Of a stretch of DNA of 64,000 nt, positions 55,301 to 63,600 are shown piece by piece. Position 1 is the first letter of the stretch. Each line of letters opens with the position of its first letter. The notes beneath the pieces are model-generated. The model was not told the DNA's origin. It worked only from the letters and a program-made list of their open reading frames with translations, and searched no databases. A program made the position numbers and the translations under genes. Source of the stretch: Aquibacillus sediminis (GTDB lineage Bacteria; Bacillota; Bacilli; Bacillales; Amphibacillaceae); assembly GCF_005870085.1 (NCBI RefSeq), contig NZ_SZNM01000016.1, positions 23,434 to 87,433 on the forward strand, written 5' to 3'.

Positions 55301-55819
55301 TTACTCCCTCCCGTTAGTATTGATTAGATCGGTTAACTGTTTATAAATGGCAACGATGTCTTCCATTTTCATTCGGACAAGCCCACTAGAAGATGGCGCA
55401 ACGAATTCTACTGCATCTGTTACCGTTTGTTCTTGTTTGCCCCAACTTACCTGTTTGCGTTTACTAAATTGCTGATAAACACCCTTTCCAACAAAACAAA
55501 CAATTTGCGGATTGTAGGTTGCAATTTTTTCGATTAAAGCTAGTCTTCCCTGTTGATATTCTTGTTTCGTTATCTCTGCTGCTTCCTTTGTTGGTCTTTC
55601 GACAATATTTGTTAGCCCGTATCCATATTGTAACAAATCGTGATCTTGGTCGGCAGTCAACTGTTTAGGTGTTAATCCTGATTGGTACAATATTTTCCAA
55701 AAACGGTTATTTGGATTCGCATAATGATGGCCTGTTTCAGCCGAACGAATACTTGGATTAAAGCCAACAAACAAAAGCTTCAAATTTTTAGTAAGATGAT
55801 CTGGTATTGGTTCTAGCAT
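55301..55819 (-). CDS. mug: G/U mismatch-specific uracil-DNA glycosylase (MUG/TDG type)
   Basis: This 172-residue glycosylase of the MUG/TDG family starts base-excision repair of deaminated bases. The active-site motif is GFNPSIRSAETGHHYANP (near 20-37), where the family usually has GxNPG; the catalytic Asn is retained. The second motif is APSSSGLVRM (near 140), corresponding to the intercalation loop (usually NPSG/SGLN). Context with an SDR gene is not informative. Confidence 0.85.
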   Translation of the reverse strand: MLEPIPDHLTKNLKLLFVGFNPSIRSAETGHHYANPNNRFWKILYQSGLTPKQLTADQDHDLLQYGYGLTNIVERPTKEAAEITKQEYQQGRLALIEKIATYNPQIVCFVGKGVYQQFSKRKQVSWGKQEQTVTDAVEFVAPSSSGLVRMKMEDIVAIYKQLTDLINTNGRE

Positions 55820-55843
55820 CTATTATCCCAACCTTTAAAAAGT

Positions 55844-55869
55844 AAAAAACACCTATGGTAGGTGTTTTT
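55844..55869 (-). terminator. Terminator of the small gene at 55871
   Basis: AAAAACACC and GGTGTTTTT form a perfect 9-bp stem, 7-base loop. Confidence 0.85.
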
Positions 55870-55870
55870 G

Positions 55871-56017
55871 TTACTCACTTGATTCTGTCGTATTAAAAAA
55901 CATAGCATCTTTTTTGTTTTTATTTTCTTGCTTTTTACTTTTTGTTTTTTTATCGACTCCCATTACACCATCCGACTCATAGCTACGTTTAAATTGGTCC
56001 TTATTATTTTCAGTCAT
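55871..56017 (-). CDS. Small Lys/Glu-rich protein, unknown function
   Basis: This 48-residue, highly charged and probably disordered peptide (MTENNKDQFKRSYESDGVMG, Lys-rich middle, FFNTTESSE tail) is not a family I recognise. AAGGAGGTTTCTC precedes ATG 56017, an excellent ribosome binding site, and a perfect terminator follows. It resembles small spore- or stress-associated peptides only in composition. Confidence 0.65.
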   Translation of the reverse strand: MTENNKDQFKRSYESDGVMGVDKKTKSKKQENKNKKDAMFFNTTESSE

Positions 56018-56072
56018 GAGAGAAACCTCCTTATAATGAAGTTTTTCCATGATCATTGACCTTATACAAAAA

Positions 56073-57083
56073 TCAATCGGCGATATATTTTCCTTGCTTA
56101 GCTAATGCATGATGTATTCCTTGTTTTAATGTAGAAAATGTTTTCAGACTATGTATCAAATCAACTTGTCCGTTTGTAAGATTAACCGCAAGATTAGCAG
56201 AGATTCCAACAATAATACTTTGCGTGCCGAGTAATCCAACCGCACCTGTTAAATCATGTATTAAAGAAATGGTATGCTCATTGATCGTATCGTCAATAGC
56301 TGTTAAATCTAAAATTAGGAAATCTACATTATATTCCTTTATTTCACTCATTGTTCGTGAAAGTGTTTCTTTTGCACGTAACGCATCATATGTACCTATC
56401 AACGGTATGACTACAATATTGTCTAAAACCGGTATGATGGGAGAAGATAATTGATTTACTAAATTTGTTAGTTCTTTAGTTCTTTCCTGTACCTTTTCTT
56501 CTAATTTTTTTATTTCTAACTGTTCTTGTTGGCGTGTGTAATCATGAATATTGGTAATGGGTGATTTCTGAGTTGGATAGCAATAAAATTCATCATATGC
56601 ATCACCTCTTAACTGACTCTTCACAATCTCATAGTTGATATTAGTATGGAGCAACTGTGTTAATATTCCGGCAAAGTGACCAGGTAAAAATAAACCAGTG
56701 GTACTTTTCCCTTGTTGTTTATTTATTTTAAATTCCCAACTATCCTTCATCCTTATTAGAGCAGTTTGAGTGTCCTCAGATAACTCGAAGAACAGTACGC
56801 TTCCCCAGCCTGCCGATTCATAGATCTCAGGCAACATCTGAAGCATTTCTACTTGTTGATCTTTATTAAAAAAATCAGTAACCATTTGTCCCATTCTAAA
56901 TCCAGCAGTTTCTGTCACAACTTGGGATGCCTCACTACCTGAAACCTCTTCAATTGTATCTAGAAATGACTTCAGGGCCGTATCCACCCAAAGTAAGATT
57001 GCATCCACACCTTCGAACCTTATAGACCCATTACTACTGTTCCATACAACATGTGAGTTAGAATTACTCATCATTTTACTCAT
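56073..57083 (-). CDS. RsbR-like sensor: V4R-like N-terminal domain fused to STAS
   Basis: This 336-residue protein has an N-terminal domain (about 25-170) resembling the V4R (4-vinyl-reductase) small-molecule-binding fold (GFRMGQMVTDFF, LFLPGHFAGILTQLL, GDAYDEFYCYP). A coiled coil (185-212) follows, then a C-terminal STAS domain (215-330) of RsbR type (VIPLIGTYDALRAKETL, DLTAIDDTINEHT). Thr266 in DDT occupies the place of an RsbT-phosphorylated Thr. RsbR paralogues form stressosomes that control sigma-B. A V4R input in place of the usual globin-like domain is unusual. No rsb genes are adjacent. Confidence 0.75.
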   Translation of the reverse strand: MSKMMSNSNSHVVWNSSNGSIRFEGVDAILLWVDTALKSFLDTIEEVSGSEASQVVTETAGFRMGQMVTDFFNKDQQVEMLQMLPEIYESAGWGSVLFFELSEDTQTALIRMKDSWEFKINKQQGKSTTGLFLPGHFAGILTQLLHTNINYEIVKSQLRGDAYDEFYCYPTQKSPITNIHDYTRQQEQLEIKKLEEKVQERTKELTNLVNQLSSPIIPVLDNIVVIPLIGTYDALRAKETLSRTMSEIKEYNVDFLILDLTAIDDTINEHTISLIHDLTGAVGLLGTQSIIVGISANLAVNLTNGQVDLIHSLKTFSTLKQGIHHALAKQGKYIAD

Positions 57084-57160
57084 TCCATCACCTGCAATTT
57101 TTCAAAATATACACTAAATTCTAACACGAACTATAAACATTGCAACGGACTATAAATATT

Positions 57161-57202
57161 AAAAGACCCCTACCACTACATTAGTGACAGAGGTCTTTTT
57201 TA
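57161..57202 (-). terminator. Terminator of the alcohol dehydrogenase gene
   Basis: AAAAGACC-CT and AG-GGTCTTTTT with an inner CAC/GTG pairing and T-run. Confidence 0.75.
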
Positions 57203-58336
57203 TTATGGTTTTAATACAACTTTAATACAATTATCTTCCTTGCGATTAAATATATCATAACCATGTGGTGCCTCATCTAATGGTAGCTCATGGGTAATCA
57301 TTTTCGTTGGGTCTATTTCACCATTTACAATTTGATCATAAATTGGTTCCATAAATGTTCGTGCGTGTGCTTGTCCTGTTTTAATATTAACATTTCGTGA
57401 AAAGAATGGTCCAAGTGGAAACATATTGTAAAGACCACCGTAGACCCCTGTTATTTGGTAGGTACCACATTTACGTACTGCTTTGGTTGCGATTTGGATT
57501 GGCCCTATCGTCCCACCTTGAAGTTTAAGCTTTTGTTCCACATATTCTAGAGGAGACTTTTTGCCATCCATCCCGACACAGTCAATTACTACATCAGCAC
57601 CACCTTTTGTCGTTTCCTTTAACACTTCTCCCATATCATCATATTTCGTAAAATTGAACACTTCTGTCTTATTTACACGTCTTGAATGCTCAAGGCGATT
57701 TTCGATATAATCAACAGCAATAACTCGATCGGCTCCTTCTTTCCACGCAAATTCTTGTGCCATTAAACCGATCGGTCCACATCCCAATACGATTACCGTA
57801 TCCCCTTGTTTCACCCCTGCATTTTTAACACTCCAATAAGCGGTTGGCAATACGTCAGATAAAAATAAAAGTTTATTATCTTCAAGCTCACATGATTCTG
57901 GGATTTTAAATGGGGTATAATTTCCAAATGGAACTTTTAAATATTCAGCTTGACCGCCTGGATGATTCCCAAACTTCTCAGAGTAACCAAAGTAACCACC
58001 TGAATCATAGTGTGGATTTGCGTTATCACATTGACTTTCATGATGCTCCTTGCAGTACTGGCACTCACCACATGCTACAGTAAAAGGGATGACAACACGA
58101 TCCCCTTTTTTTACCTTTGTTACACTTGGGCCAACCTCTTCCACAATGCCCATTGGTTCATGGCCAATACTATAACCAATTGGAAGCGGAAAATTCCCTT
58201 GATATAGGTGCAGGTCTGAACCACAAATGGCGGTCGACGTTATTTTTACAATCACATCTTGTTCATGTTCAATTTTAGGATACTCTTTTTTAGTAACTGC
58301 GATTTCATGTTTGCCTTGATAAGTAACTGCCTTCAT
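57203..58336 (-). CDS. Zinc-dependent alcohol/formaldehyde dehydrogenase-like MDR protein
   Basis: This 377-residue medium-chain dehydrogenase has catalytic zinc ligands in AICGSDLH (Cys38) and GHEPMG. Structural zinc Cys lie in [15 protein letters not shown] near 92-106. The NAD motif is LGCGPIG near 190. The pattern, including an extended region near 110-150, resembles glutathione-independent formaldehyde/threonine dehydrogenase-like proteins of Bacilli. The substrate is not determined. I chose ATG 58336 with AAGGAGGG upstream. Confidence 0.87.
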   Translation of the reverse strand: MKAVTYQGKHEIAVTKKEYPKIEHEQDVIVKITSTAICGSDLHLYQGNFPLPIGYSIGHEPMGIVEEVGPSVTKVKKGDRVVIPFTVACGECQYCKEHHESQCDNANPHYDSGGYFGYSEKFGNHPGGQAEYLKVPFGNYTPFKIPESCELEDNKLLFLSDVLPTAYWSVKNAGVKQGDTVIVLGCGPIGLMAQEFAWKEGADRVIAVDYIENRLEHSRRVNKTEVFNFTKYDDMGEVLKETTKGGADVVIDCVGMDGKKSPLEYVEQKLKLQGGTIGPIQIATKAVRKCGTYQITGVYGGLYNMFPLGPFFSRNVNIKTGQAHARTFMEPIYDQIVNGEIDPTKMITHELPLDEAPHGYDIFNRKEDNCIKVVLKP

Positions 58337-58473
58337 GACTGCCCTCCTTGTCTGATTCATTCCTTTATAGATTGTCTATGTTGCTAATGTTTTATGCTCT
58401 TTTGAACAAGGGACAGATCAAGCTTCGAGAAACCGCCATTTAAAAAGCGCATGCGCACATTACTATCGTTTCC

Positions 58474-59616
58474 CTATTTTATTGACTTTTCAATTGCCAA
58501 TGTGAATGCTGCAATAATGTCCTCAGCATCCTCAATTCCAACCGATATTCTAACTAATCCTTTAGTGATCCCTAACTTAATTTGGGACTCTTCTGGTAAT
58601 GCACGATGGGATGTACTTAATGGATAAGAAACAGATGTTTCAACTCCAGCCAAAGTTGGTACAATTTTGATCCAGTCAAGCGATCGGAAAAATGTCTCCA
58701 CATCACATGAATCCGTTATATCAATCGAAACAATTGCTCCATTGCCTTTTGATATTGCAGAAGTTGGATAATAGACTTTGTCTACCGCCTTGTTCTCCCT
58801 TAATGCATCTGCTAGTCGTTGGGCATTGTTAACTTGTCGCTCCATACGAACACTCAATGTCTTTAAACCACGACAAGCAAGCCATGCATCAAACGGACTT
58901 AAATTGGTTCCAATATTGACAACTTTTGTTTTTGCTTTATCAATCAGTTCCTCTTGTCCGACTATCACACCAGCTGTAACATCACTGTGACCTGCTAAAT
59001 ATTTGGTTGCACTATGGACAACCAAATCGACTCCATCATTATATGGTTGGCATAAGAATGGTGTAGCAAACGTATTATCAATCATTGTGTACAGTCCATT
59101 CTTCTTAGCAATTTGTACAACAGTCTGGATATCCTCTACACGTAGTAAAGGGTTCGTAATCGATTCCGAATATATTAATGTTGTGTTCTTTTTGATTGAA
59201 TCTTCAATCTTTTTAGAGTCTGAAAAATCGATAAAAGTTACTTCAATGCCAAAATCAAGTAATTCACTTGCTAGTAACTGATAAGTACCGCCATAGATAT
59301 CCGTTGTCGCAATTACATGATCCCCTTGTTTTGCTACAGCTAATACACCTACTAAAATAGCGGACAAACCAGAAGAAGTGGCAATTCCAGCTGGTGCATT
59401 TTCTAACTGCGCTACAGCACGACCTAATTCATCTGTATTCGGATTGCCTACTCTTGAATATAAATAATCATTCTTACCTTGATAAAAATTTTCTATATCT
59501 TCTAGATCTGAAAACTGAAATGCTGTTGTTTGGTAAATTGGCGTTACTTTACTATTAATTTTATTTGTATTTTTCATCGATAACTGTACTGCTTTTGTAT
59601 CAAATTTCTTTCCCAT
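58474..59616 (-). CDS. Cys/Met-metabolism PLP enzyme (cystathionine gamma-synthase/lyase or O-acetylhomoserine sulfhydrylase family)
   Basis: This 380-residue fold-type I PLP enzyme has the Schiff-base Lys in SATKYLAGHSDVTAG (near 203) and the PLP-phosphate segment SSGLSAI near 80. Other family signatures are YLYSRVGNPN and GVETSVSYPLSTSH. The family covers cystathionine synthase and lyase as well as sulfhydrylases; sequence alone does not decide. No S-box (SAM riboswitch) was seen in the upstream region. GAAGGAGAGG precedes the ATG. Confidence 0.85.
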   Translation of the reverse strand: MGKKFDTKAVQLSMKNTNKINSKVTPIYQTTAFQFSDLEDIENFYQGKNDYLYSRVGNPNTDELGRAVAQLENAPAGIATSSGLSAILVGVLAVAKQGDHVIATTDIYGGTYQLLASELLDFGIEVTFIDFSDSKKIEDSIKKNTTLIYSESITNPLLRVEDIQTVVQIAKKNGLYTMIDNTFATPFLCQPYNDGVDLVVHSATKYLAGHSDVTAGVIVGQEELIDKAKTKVVNIGTNLSPFDAWLACRGLKTLSVRMERQVNNAQRLADALRENKAVDKVYYPTSAISKGNGAIVSIDITDSCDVETFFRSLDWIKIVPTLAGVETSVSYPLSTSHRALPEESQIKLGITKGLVRISVGIEDAEDIIAAFTLAIEKSIK

Positions 59617-59942
59617 AGGTACCTCTCCTTCTCTGTTTATTCTCTAACTTTAACGTAATTCATTATTAAAAGGCAAGAACAAAGACGGAAATGCCAGGAT
59701 AGCCACGTACGTATTGCGCCTGTGCATCGCAGGTGGTTCGGTTATGCCGTGCATAGTGGCGATTATATTTTTCCAAAGGGGATAAAGGAAATTGTTTTAA
59801 AACGGAACGGAGTGAATCGATGTTTTATTAAGGAGTTCACATAAGAGCGTCACGTCCTGTGACCTTGTCGAACTAACTTCTTCTATAAACCTGAGGTAAA
59901 GAGAGTTAAGCTCTTCGTTGAGTGCTAAAGCAGGACTTGGAT
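59617..59942. other. Gap upstream of the PLP enzyme gene: no gene seen
   Basis: About 320 bases without a credible frame. CGTCACGTCCTGTGAC near 59850 resembles the palindrome CCACGTCCTGTGG inside the composite repeats, perhaps a decayed fragment. Confidence 0.4.
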
Positions 59943-59971
59943 AAAAAAAAGCAGGGAAGACCCTGCTTTTC
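59943..59971 (-). terminator. Terminator of the symporter gene
   Basis: AAAAGCAGGG and CCCTGCTTTT form a perfect 10-bp stem with a 4-base loop. Confidence 0.88.
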
Positions 59972-59972
59972 G

Positions 59973-61181
59973 TTAAGATTTATTTTTCTCTGATTGCGCT
60001 ACAACTACTGAACAAGCCGCATCACCTGTAATATTTACAGCTGTTCGTGTCATATCTAATAAACGGTCAATACCGATAATCAAGCCAATCCCCTCAGGTG
60101 GTAAACCAACTGAGTTCAATACCATAGCAAGAAGGATTAACCCAACACCAGGAACCCCAGCTGTTCCGATACTAGCTAACACAGCAGTTAGAACCACAGT
60201 AACAATATCGGTTACTGCTAAGTCTAGTCCATACGCTTGGGCAATGAACACAGTTGCGACCCCTTGCATAATACCAGTACCATCCATGTTGATGGTTGCA
60301 CCAAGTGGTTGAACAAAACTACTAATACGTTCTGGTACCTTTAAATTATTTTGAGCAATTTTCATTGATACAGGTAATGTCGCACTACTACTTGAAGTAC
60401 TAAATGCAACGGTCATTGCTGGCACAAACGTCTTAAAGAAATGTAATGGATTCATTTTGCCTAAAACCTTCACAGCAGTACCATATGTGAAGATGGCATG
60501 GATGAATAAAGCTAAAACGACGACGATCATGTACATTCCCATGTTTCGTATTGCCGATAGACCCTGAGTCCCAACTGCAGTCGCAATAAGCCCAAATGTA
60601 CCATATGGTGCGAATTTCATAATTAATCCAACTAGATACATCATGATCTCATTACCTTGATCAACTAATTTTAAAATACCCGATGTTTTATCACCTAAAA
60701 CGGCAAGCCCTAAACCAACAAAGATAGAAAAAACAATAATTTGTAGCATGTCACCTTCAGCCATTGCTTGAATCGGATTGGTTGGAATAATGTTTAATAA
60801 AGTATCTGCAATTGGAGGTGCCTCCGCTGGTTCGTACTCTACATTTGTATTATAGTCACCACCAGCACCTGGTTGAACAATGAACGCTAGACTTATCCCA
60901 ATAATTAGTGCCATCGCAGTAGAAACTAAAAAGAAGGAAATGGTTTTACCACCAATACGCCCTAACTTTTTTGGATCACCTAGACCGGCTGTTCCTAAAG
61001 TAAGAGAGAAAAACACAATAGGTACAACTAACATATTAATAAAATTCAAAAATATTTGACCTAATGGGACAAATAACCATGTATTTAAACTTTCAAATAA
61101 TGTTTGTGAAGTAATATTAAGTACTAGACCTATAATTCCACCAAGTACTAAACCTAAAATAATTTTTGATGTTAACCTCAT
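59973..61181 (-). CDS. Dicarboxylate/glutamate:cation symporter (DAACS family)
   Basis: This 402-residue DAACS protein (GltP/GltT/DctP-like) imports glutamate/aspartate or C4-dicarboxylates with H+ or Na+. The family signatures are a Ser-rich SSSSATLPVSMK near 275, GATINMDGTGIMQG near 305 and RTAVNITGDAACSVVV near 380. I chose ATG 61181 with GGGG at suitable spacing. The frame upstream to 61304 runs into an IS200/IS605-type remnant inserted 17 bases before the ATG, which has probably separated the gene from its original promoter. Confidence 0.9.
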   Translation of the reverse strand: MRLTSKIILGLVLGGIIGLVLNITSQTLFESLNTWLFVPLGQIFLNFINMLVVPIVFFSLTLGTAGLGDPKKLGRIGGKTISFFLVSTAMALIIGISLAFIVQPGAGGDYNTNVEYEPAEAPPIADTLLNIIPTNPIQAMAEGDMLQIIVFSIFVGLGLAVLGDKTSGILKLVDQGNEIMMYLVGLIMKFAPYGTFGLIATAVGTQGLSAIRNMGMYMIVVVLALFIHAIFTYGTAVKVLGKMNPLHFFKTFVPAMTVAFSTSSSSATLPVSMKIAQNNLKVPERISSFVQPLGATINMDGTGIMQGVATVFIAQAYGLDLAVTDIVTVVLTAVLASIGTAGVPGVGLILLAMVLNSVGLPPEGIGLIIGIDRLLDMTRTAVNITGDAACSVVVAQSEKNKS

Positions 61182-61198
61182 AAAAATTTCCCCTTTAT

Positions 61199-61582
61199 CA
61201 ATAAGTGGCGAGAAAACCCCCATCTTCAAGGAATGTGAAGGGCACAGCCCAATGAGTATGTGGGGATAAATCGCCTTTTTGCGTAGCAAAACAATTGTTT
61301 GCATTGTATAAAATTCTTGTACAGATTGCTTTTTTTAAAACTGGATATATGAGGTTGTGACAAGAAATGCTTTGTCACGTAAAATATCCAAGCAATAATC
61401 GCCCCACACGTACCGAAGTAGCGAAAACCAAGCAGAGTAGGGCGTGTGGAGAGTCCAACGCACAAGATATTAACCTTTCACCGTAGGGACTACGGGTAGA
61501 GCCTACTCAGGTAACTGGTGGTTACACTGGTGTTCGTAGGAATCCCCCACTTCAAGCTTTAGCTAAGTGGTGGGTAGTTCAA
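61199..61582 (+). mobile_element. IS200/IS605-type element lacking tnpA and tnpB (deletion derivative)
   Basis: The left end follows TTTAT (61194-61198), a typical insertion-target or TAM-like pentamer. It has a hairpin CCCCCAT (61217)/ATGTGGGG (61265). The right end has CCCCCACTT (61544-61552)/AAGTGGTGGG (61565-61574) and terminates GTTCAA, as IS605-family right ends do. Only 384 bases lie between the ends, so no tnpA or tnpB can fit. No protein frame is credible. Assignment is from remembered end structure, not a database hit. Confidence 0.65.
61404..61582 (+). ncRNA. Candidate orphan omega-RNA (reRNA) of the IS605-type remnant
   Basis: CCACACG (61404-61410) pairs with CGTGTGG (61443-61449). 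CCGTAG/CTACGG follow near 61482-61495, and then the right-end hairpin. This matches the plan of TnpB-associated omega-RNAs, whose 3' part coincides with the element's right end; sequence just beyond 61582 would act as guide. No tnpB lies within the window, so it would be an orphan. Confidence 0.45.
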
Positions 61583-61779
61583 AACTAAAGATCACCCTTC
61601 GTATGCGTATGCTGGTACTATTTTAAATTCCTATAATAGCTTTACTATTTTTTGAAAATAACTATATATTATGTATTTCAGTTCTACCTATTTATATAAT
61701 AGTAATTATTGGGCCATTTGAAATTGATGCCCTATAGATTCATTCTCTCTATTTACCTTGCTTTAGGAACAATTATGAA

Positions 61780-61787
61780 GTTTTCTG
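61780..61787. repeat. 8-bp target duplication, left of ISL3 element
   Basis: GTTTTCTG, identical to 63164-63171. Confidence 0.92.
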
Positions 61788-63163
61788 GGTTCTACGTCAA
61801 ATGTTGGGGTAGGAGTACTTGCTCCTACTCCTTAACCTACTTGAATTTCTAGTGATTTATATTGATGATGCAATAATACACGTGACTTTAGACGATCGTA
61901 ACGTTGGAAACCAAAGGCATTGCGTTTAATAACCTTAGTTTGATTGTTCAAGCCTTCTGTAACTCCATTGTTATAATCAAACGCAAAGCTATTCAATATC
62001 TCTACTTGCCAGTTTTGCAGGGTTTTAATTGCTTTTATAAACTCTTCAAGGCCAGACTTTTCCACTTGATGATAAAAGCGATATAACCCTTGTTTCACTT
62101 CTCCTAATTGTGTTGTACCAACTTTTTTCACTTTGTCGAACCATTCACGAAATGCCTCTTTTAATGCATAAGCAGTTCGTAAATCTTCAGACAATCCTAA
62201 ATACCTTTCCAAATACCAATGTTGTTTATAAGTTAGTTCTTCATAAGGCTTATCAAAAACATGCTTCATTCTCTTACACTTTTTACGGTCATAATCATGG
62301 AATTCATTTTGAACTCTTCTTCTTACGCGATTTAAAGCCCAATAAATATAACGGCAAAAGTGAAAGCGATCCGCAACTATAATAGGATTGTCTAATGCTT
62401 GTTGAACCGCAGACTTGAAGCTGTAACTCATATCCATAACTACCATCTGTACCTCGGATCCCTTTTCCCTTAGATACTTCTTAACAGTTTTTACAGAACG
62501 ATTTGGTAGAATGTCTAATGGTGTACCTGTTTCGCCATCCGTAATAATTACCTGGTACTTTCCAGCAGATGTATCTCCCTTATACTCATCAATGGATATC
62601 ACACGCGGTAATGTATCTACCTTTTTCAAACTAGAAGAAGCAATCTGATCAAAACGGCGTATAGCTGTTTTTTGTGACGTTCTAAATTGTTCAGCTGTAT
62701 CTTTAAAGTCTTTCCCCTTAACCGTGCGTAAACCAAGCGCTTGATTCCACTCAATAGAATGTCTTTGATAACGATTAACAATATTATTTTCTTCGGCAAA
62801 ACGTTTACCACAGGAACATACATACCTACGTTTTCGATATAACAAATAAGTCGTTCTTTCAAACAATTTCAGGTGTTGAATCTTCTGTGTACGATAATCA
62901 TGAACACGACTGGTCAATTCCCCACATGCAGGACATTTATGCTTTTTAATTGGTAACTTCACATGTAAGTAGTAAGAACCCTCTAACTCCTCAGTTCTAG
63001 TAATGATTACGTCTTCTAATCCTGGCAAATTCATGTTAAAATTCATTTACACGCACTCCTATCCCTTTCTTGTTTCTAGTCAATTCAAGTGTAAAGGATA
63101 TAGGAGTTTGCGTGTTTTTTTGTGCTCAAATTGTCTAAATACCCCAACAAATATTATAGAGCC
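61788..63163 (-). mobile_element. ISL3-family insertion sequence, complete
   Basis: The element is 1376 bases. The left end reads GGTTCTACGTCAAATGTTGG then GGTA. The right end, inverted, reads GGCTCTATAATATTTGTTGG then GGTA. It is flanked by perfect 8-bp duplications, the ISL3 norm. It carries one transposase gene filling most of its length. The intact frame and duplication indicate a recent, probably still mobile insertion. Confidence 0.92.
61832..63046 (-). CDS. ISL3-family transposase
   Basis: This 404-residue DDE transposase has an N-terminal zinc finger (CPACGELTSRVHDY, then CSCGKRF) and a helix-turn-helix near 100-130. The DDE catalytic core has IDEYKG near 153, VVMDMSYSFKSAV near 202 and ADRFHF. 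C-terminal VTEGLNNQTKVIKR near 372 contains the final acid. Length and order are standard for ISL3. AGGAGTG precedes ATG 63046. The frame is unbroken. Confidence 0.95.
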   Translation of the reverse strand: MNFNMNLPGLEDVIITRTEELEGSYYLHVKLPIKKHKCPACGELTSRVHDYRTQKIQHLKLFERTTYLLYRKRRYVCSCGKRFAEENNIVNRYQRHSIEWNQALGLRTVKGKDFKDTAEQFRTSQKTAIRRFDQIASSSLKKVDTLPRVISIDEYKGDTSAGKYQVIITDGETGTPLDILPNRSVKTVKKYLREKGSEVQMVVMDMSYSFKSAVQQALDNPIIVADRFHFCRYIYWALNRVRRRVQNEFHDYDRKKCKRMKHVFDKPYEELTYKQHWYLERYLGLSEDLRTAYALKEAFREWFDKVKKVGTTQLGEVKQGLYRFYHQVEKSGLEEFIKAIKTLQNWQVEILNSFAFDYNNGVTEGLNNQTKVIKRNAFGFQRYDRLKSRVLLHHQYKSLEIQVG

Positions 63164-63171
63164 GTTTTCTG
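63164..63171. repeat. 8-bp target duplication, right of ISL3 element
   Basis: GTTTTCTG, identical to 61780-61787. Confidence 0.92.
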
Positions 63172-63197
63172 CCTAATGTGTTCCACTTTTTTATACT

Positions 63198-63234
63198 AAA
63201 AACCCCTTAAAAATAATACTATTTTTAAGGGGTT
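63198..63234 (-). terminator. Terminator of the rRNA operon
   Basis: AACCCCTTAAAAATA and its inverse form a 14- to 15-bp stem a few bases after 5S rRNA, followed on the minus strand by TTTTTAG. Confidence 0.88.
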
Positions 63235-63239
63235 AAGTG

Positions 63240-63355
63240 GCTTAGCGGCGTCCTACTCTCGCAGGGGCAAGGCCCCAACTACCATCGGCGCTGAAGAGCT
63301 TAACTTCTGTGTTCGGCATGGGAACAGGTGTGACCTCTTCGCTATTGCCACTAAA
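63240..63355 (-). rRNA. rrf: 5S ribosomal RNA
   Basis: This 116-base sequence matches Bacillus 5S rRNA closely (TTTAGTGGCAATAGCGAAGA at the 5' end; CGAACACAGAAGTTAAGCTC; GAGAGTAGGACGCCGCTAAG at the 3' end). It is on the minus strand, last gene of an rRNA operon whose 23S gene runs off the window. The ends were set by comparison with B. subtilis 5S and terminal pairing. Confidence 0.95.
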
Positions 63356-63472
63356 CCGTATTTTTTATTAAGGACAAAATATATTATATGCATTTTTTAT
63401 ATATAATGCAAGTGTTTTTTGCACCTTCAAAACTAGATAAGAAAGTCTCAAGACAATCAAACATTTAAACAG

Positions 63473-63597
63473 TCTAGCTCCGACTCCCAGGTCCTCGCTG
63501 CTATAAGCAATTCACCTACATGTGTCCAAGATCATGACACATTACGGCGCCTTGCTTATCCAGTCGGACCTAACCGGTCGTCTCCGCTTCCTAATCA
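63473..63597. repeat. Imperfect repeat in the 23S-5S spacer
   Basis: The spacer segment beginning CTAGCTCCGACTCCCAGG and ending CCGGTCGTCTCCGCTTCCT contains palindromic parts (TGTCC/GGACA-like, CATGTGTC/GACACATT). It resembles intergenic repeats common in Bacillaceae (remembered as CTAGCTCCGGCGCCTAG-type). No second copy exists in this window. Confidence 0.4.
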
Positions 63598-63600
63598 ATA

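Noticed and set aside
59617..59972. SAM (S-box) riboswitch or T-box upstream of the PLP Cys/Met enzyme
   Set aside because: The conserved S-box core and the T-box sequence were not found, and the only terminator there belongs to the oppositely placed symporter gene.
61226..61465. 79-codon minus-strand frame in the IS605-type remnant
   Set aside because: It overlaps the terminal hairpins of the element and has no ribosome binding site; such frames arise from the structured ends.
61600..61779. Hydrophobic peptide frame (IPIIALLFFENN...) left of the ISL3 element
   Set aside because: The frame is preceded by an in-frame stop and has no start codon or ribosome binding site; at most a decayed membrane-protein tail.
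63356..63472. tRNA genes in the rRNA spacer
   Set aside because: No cloverleaf-compatible sequence or T-arm consensus was seen between 5S and 23S.
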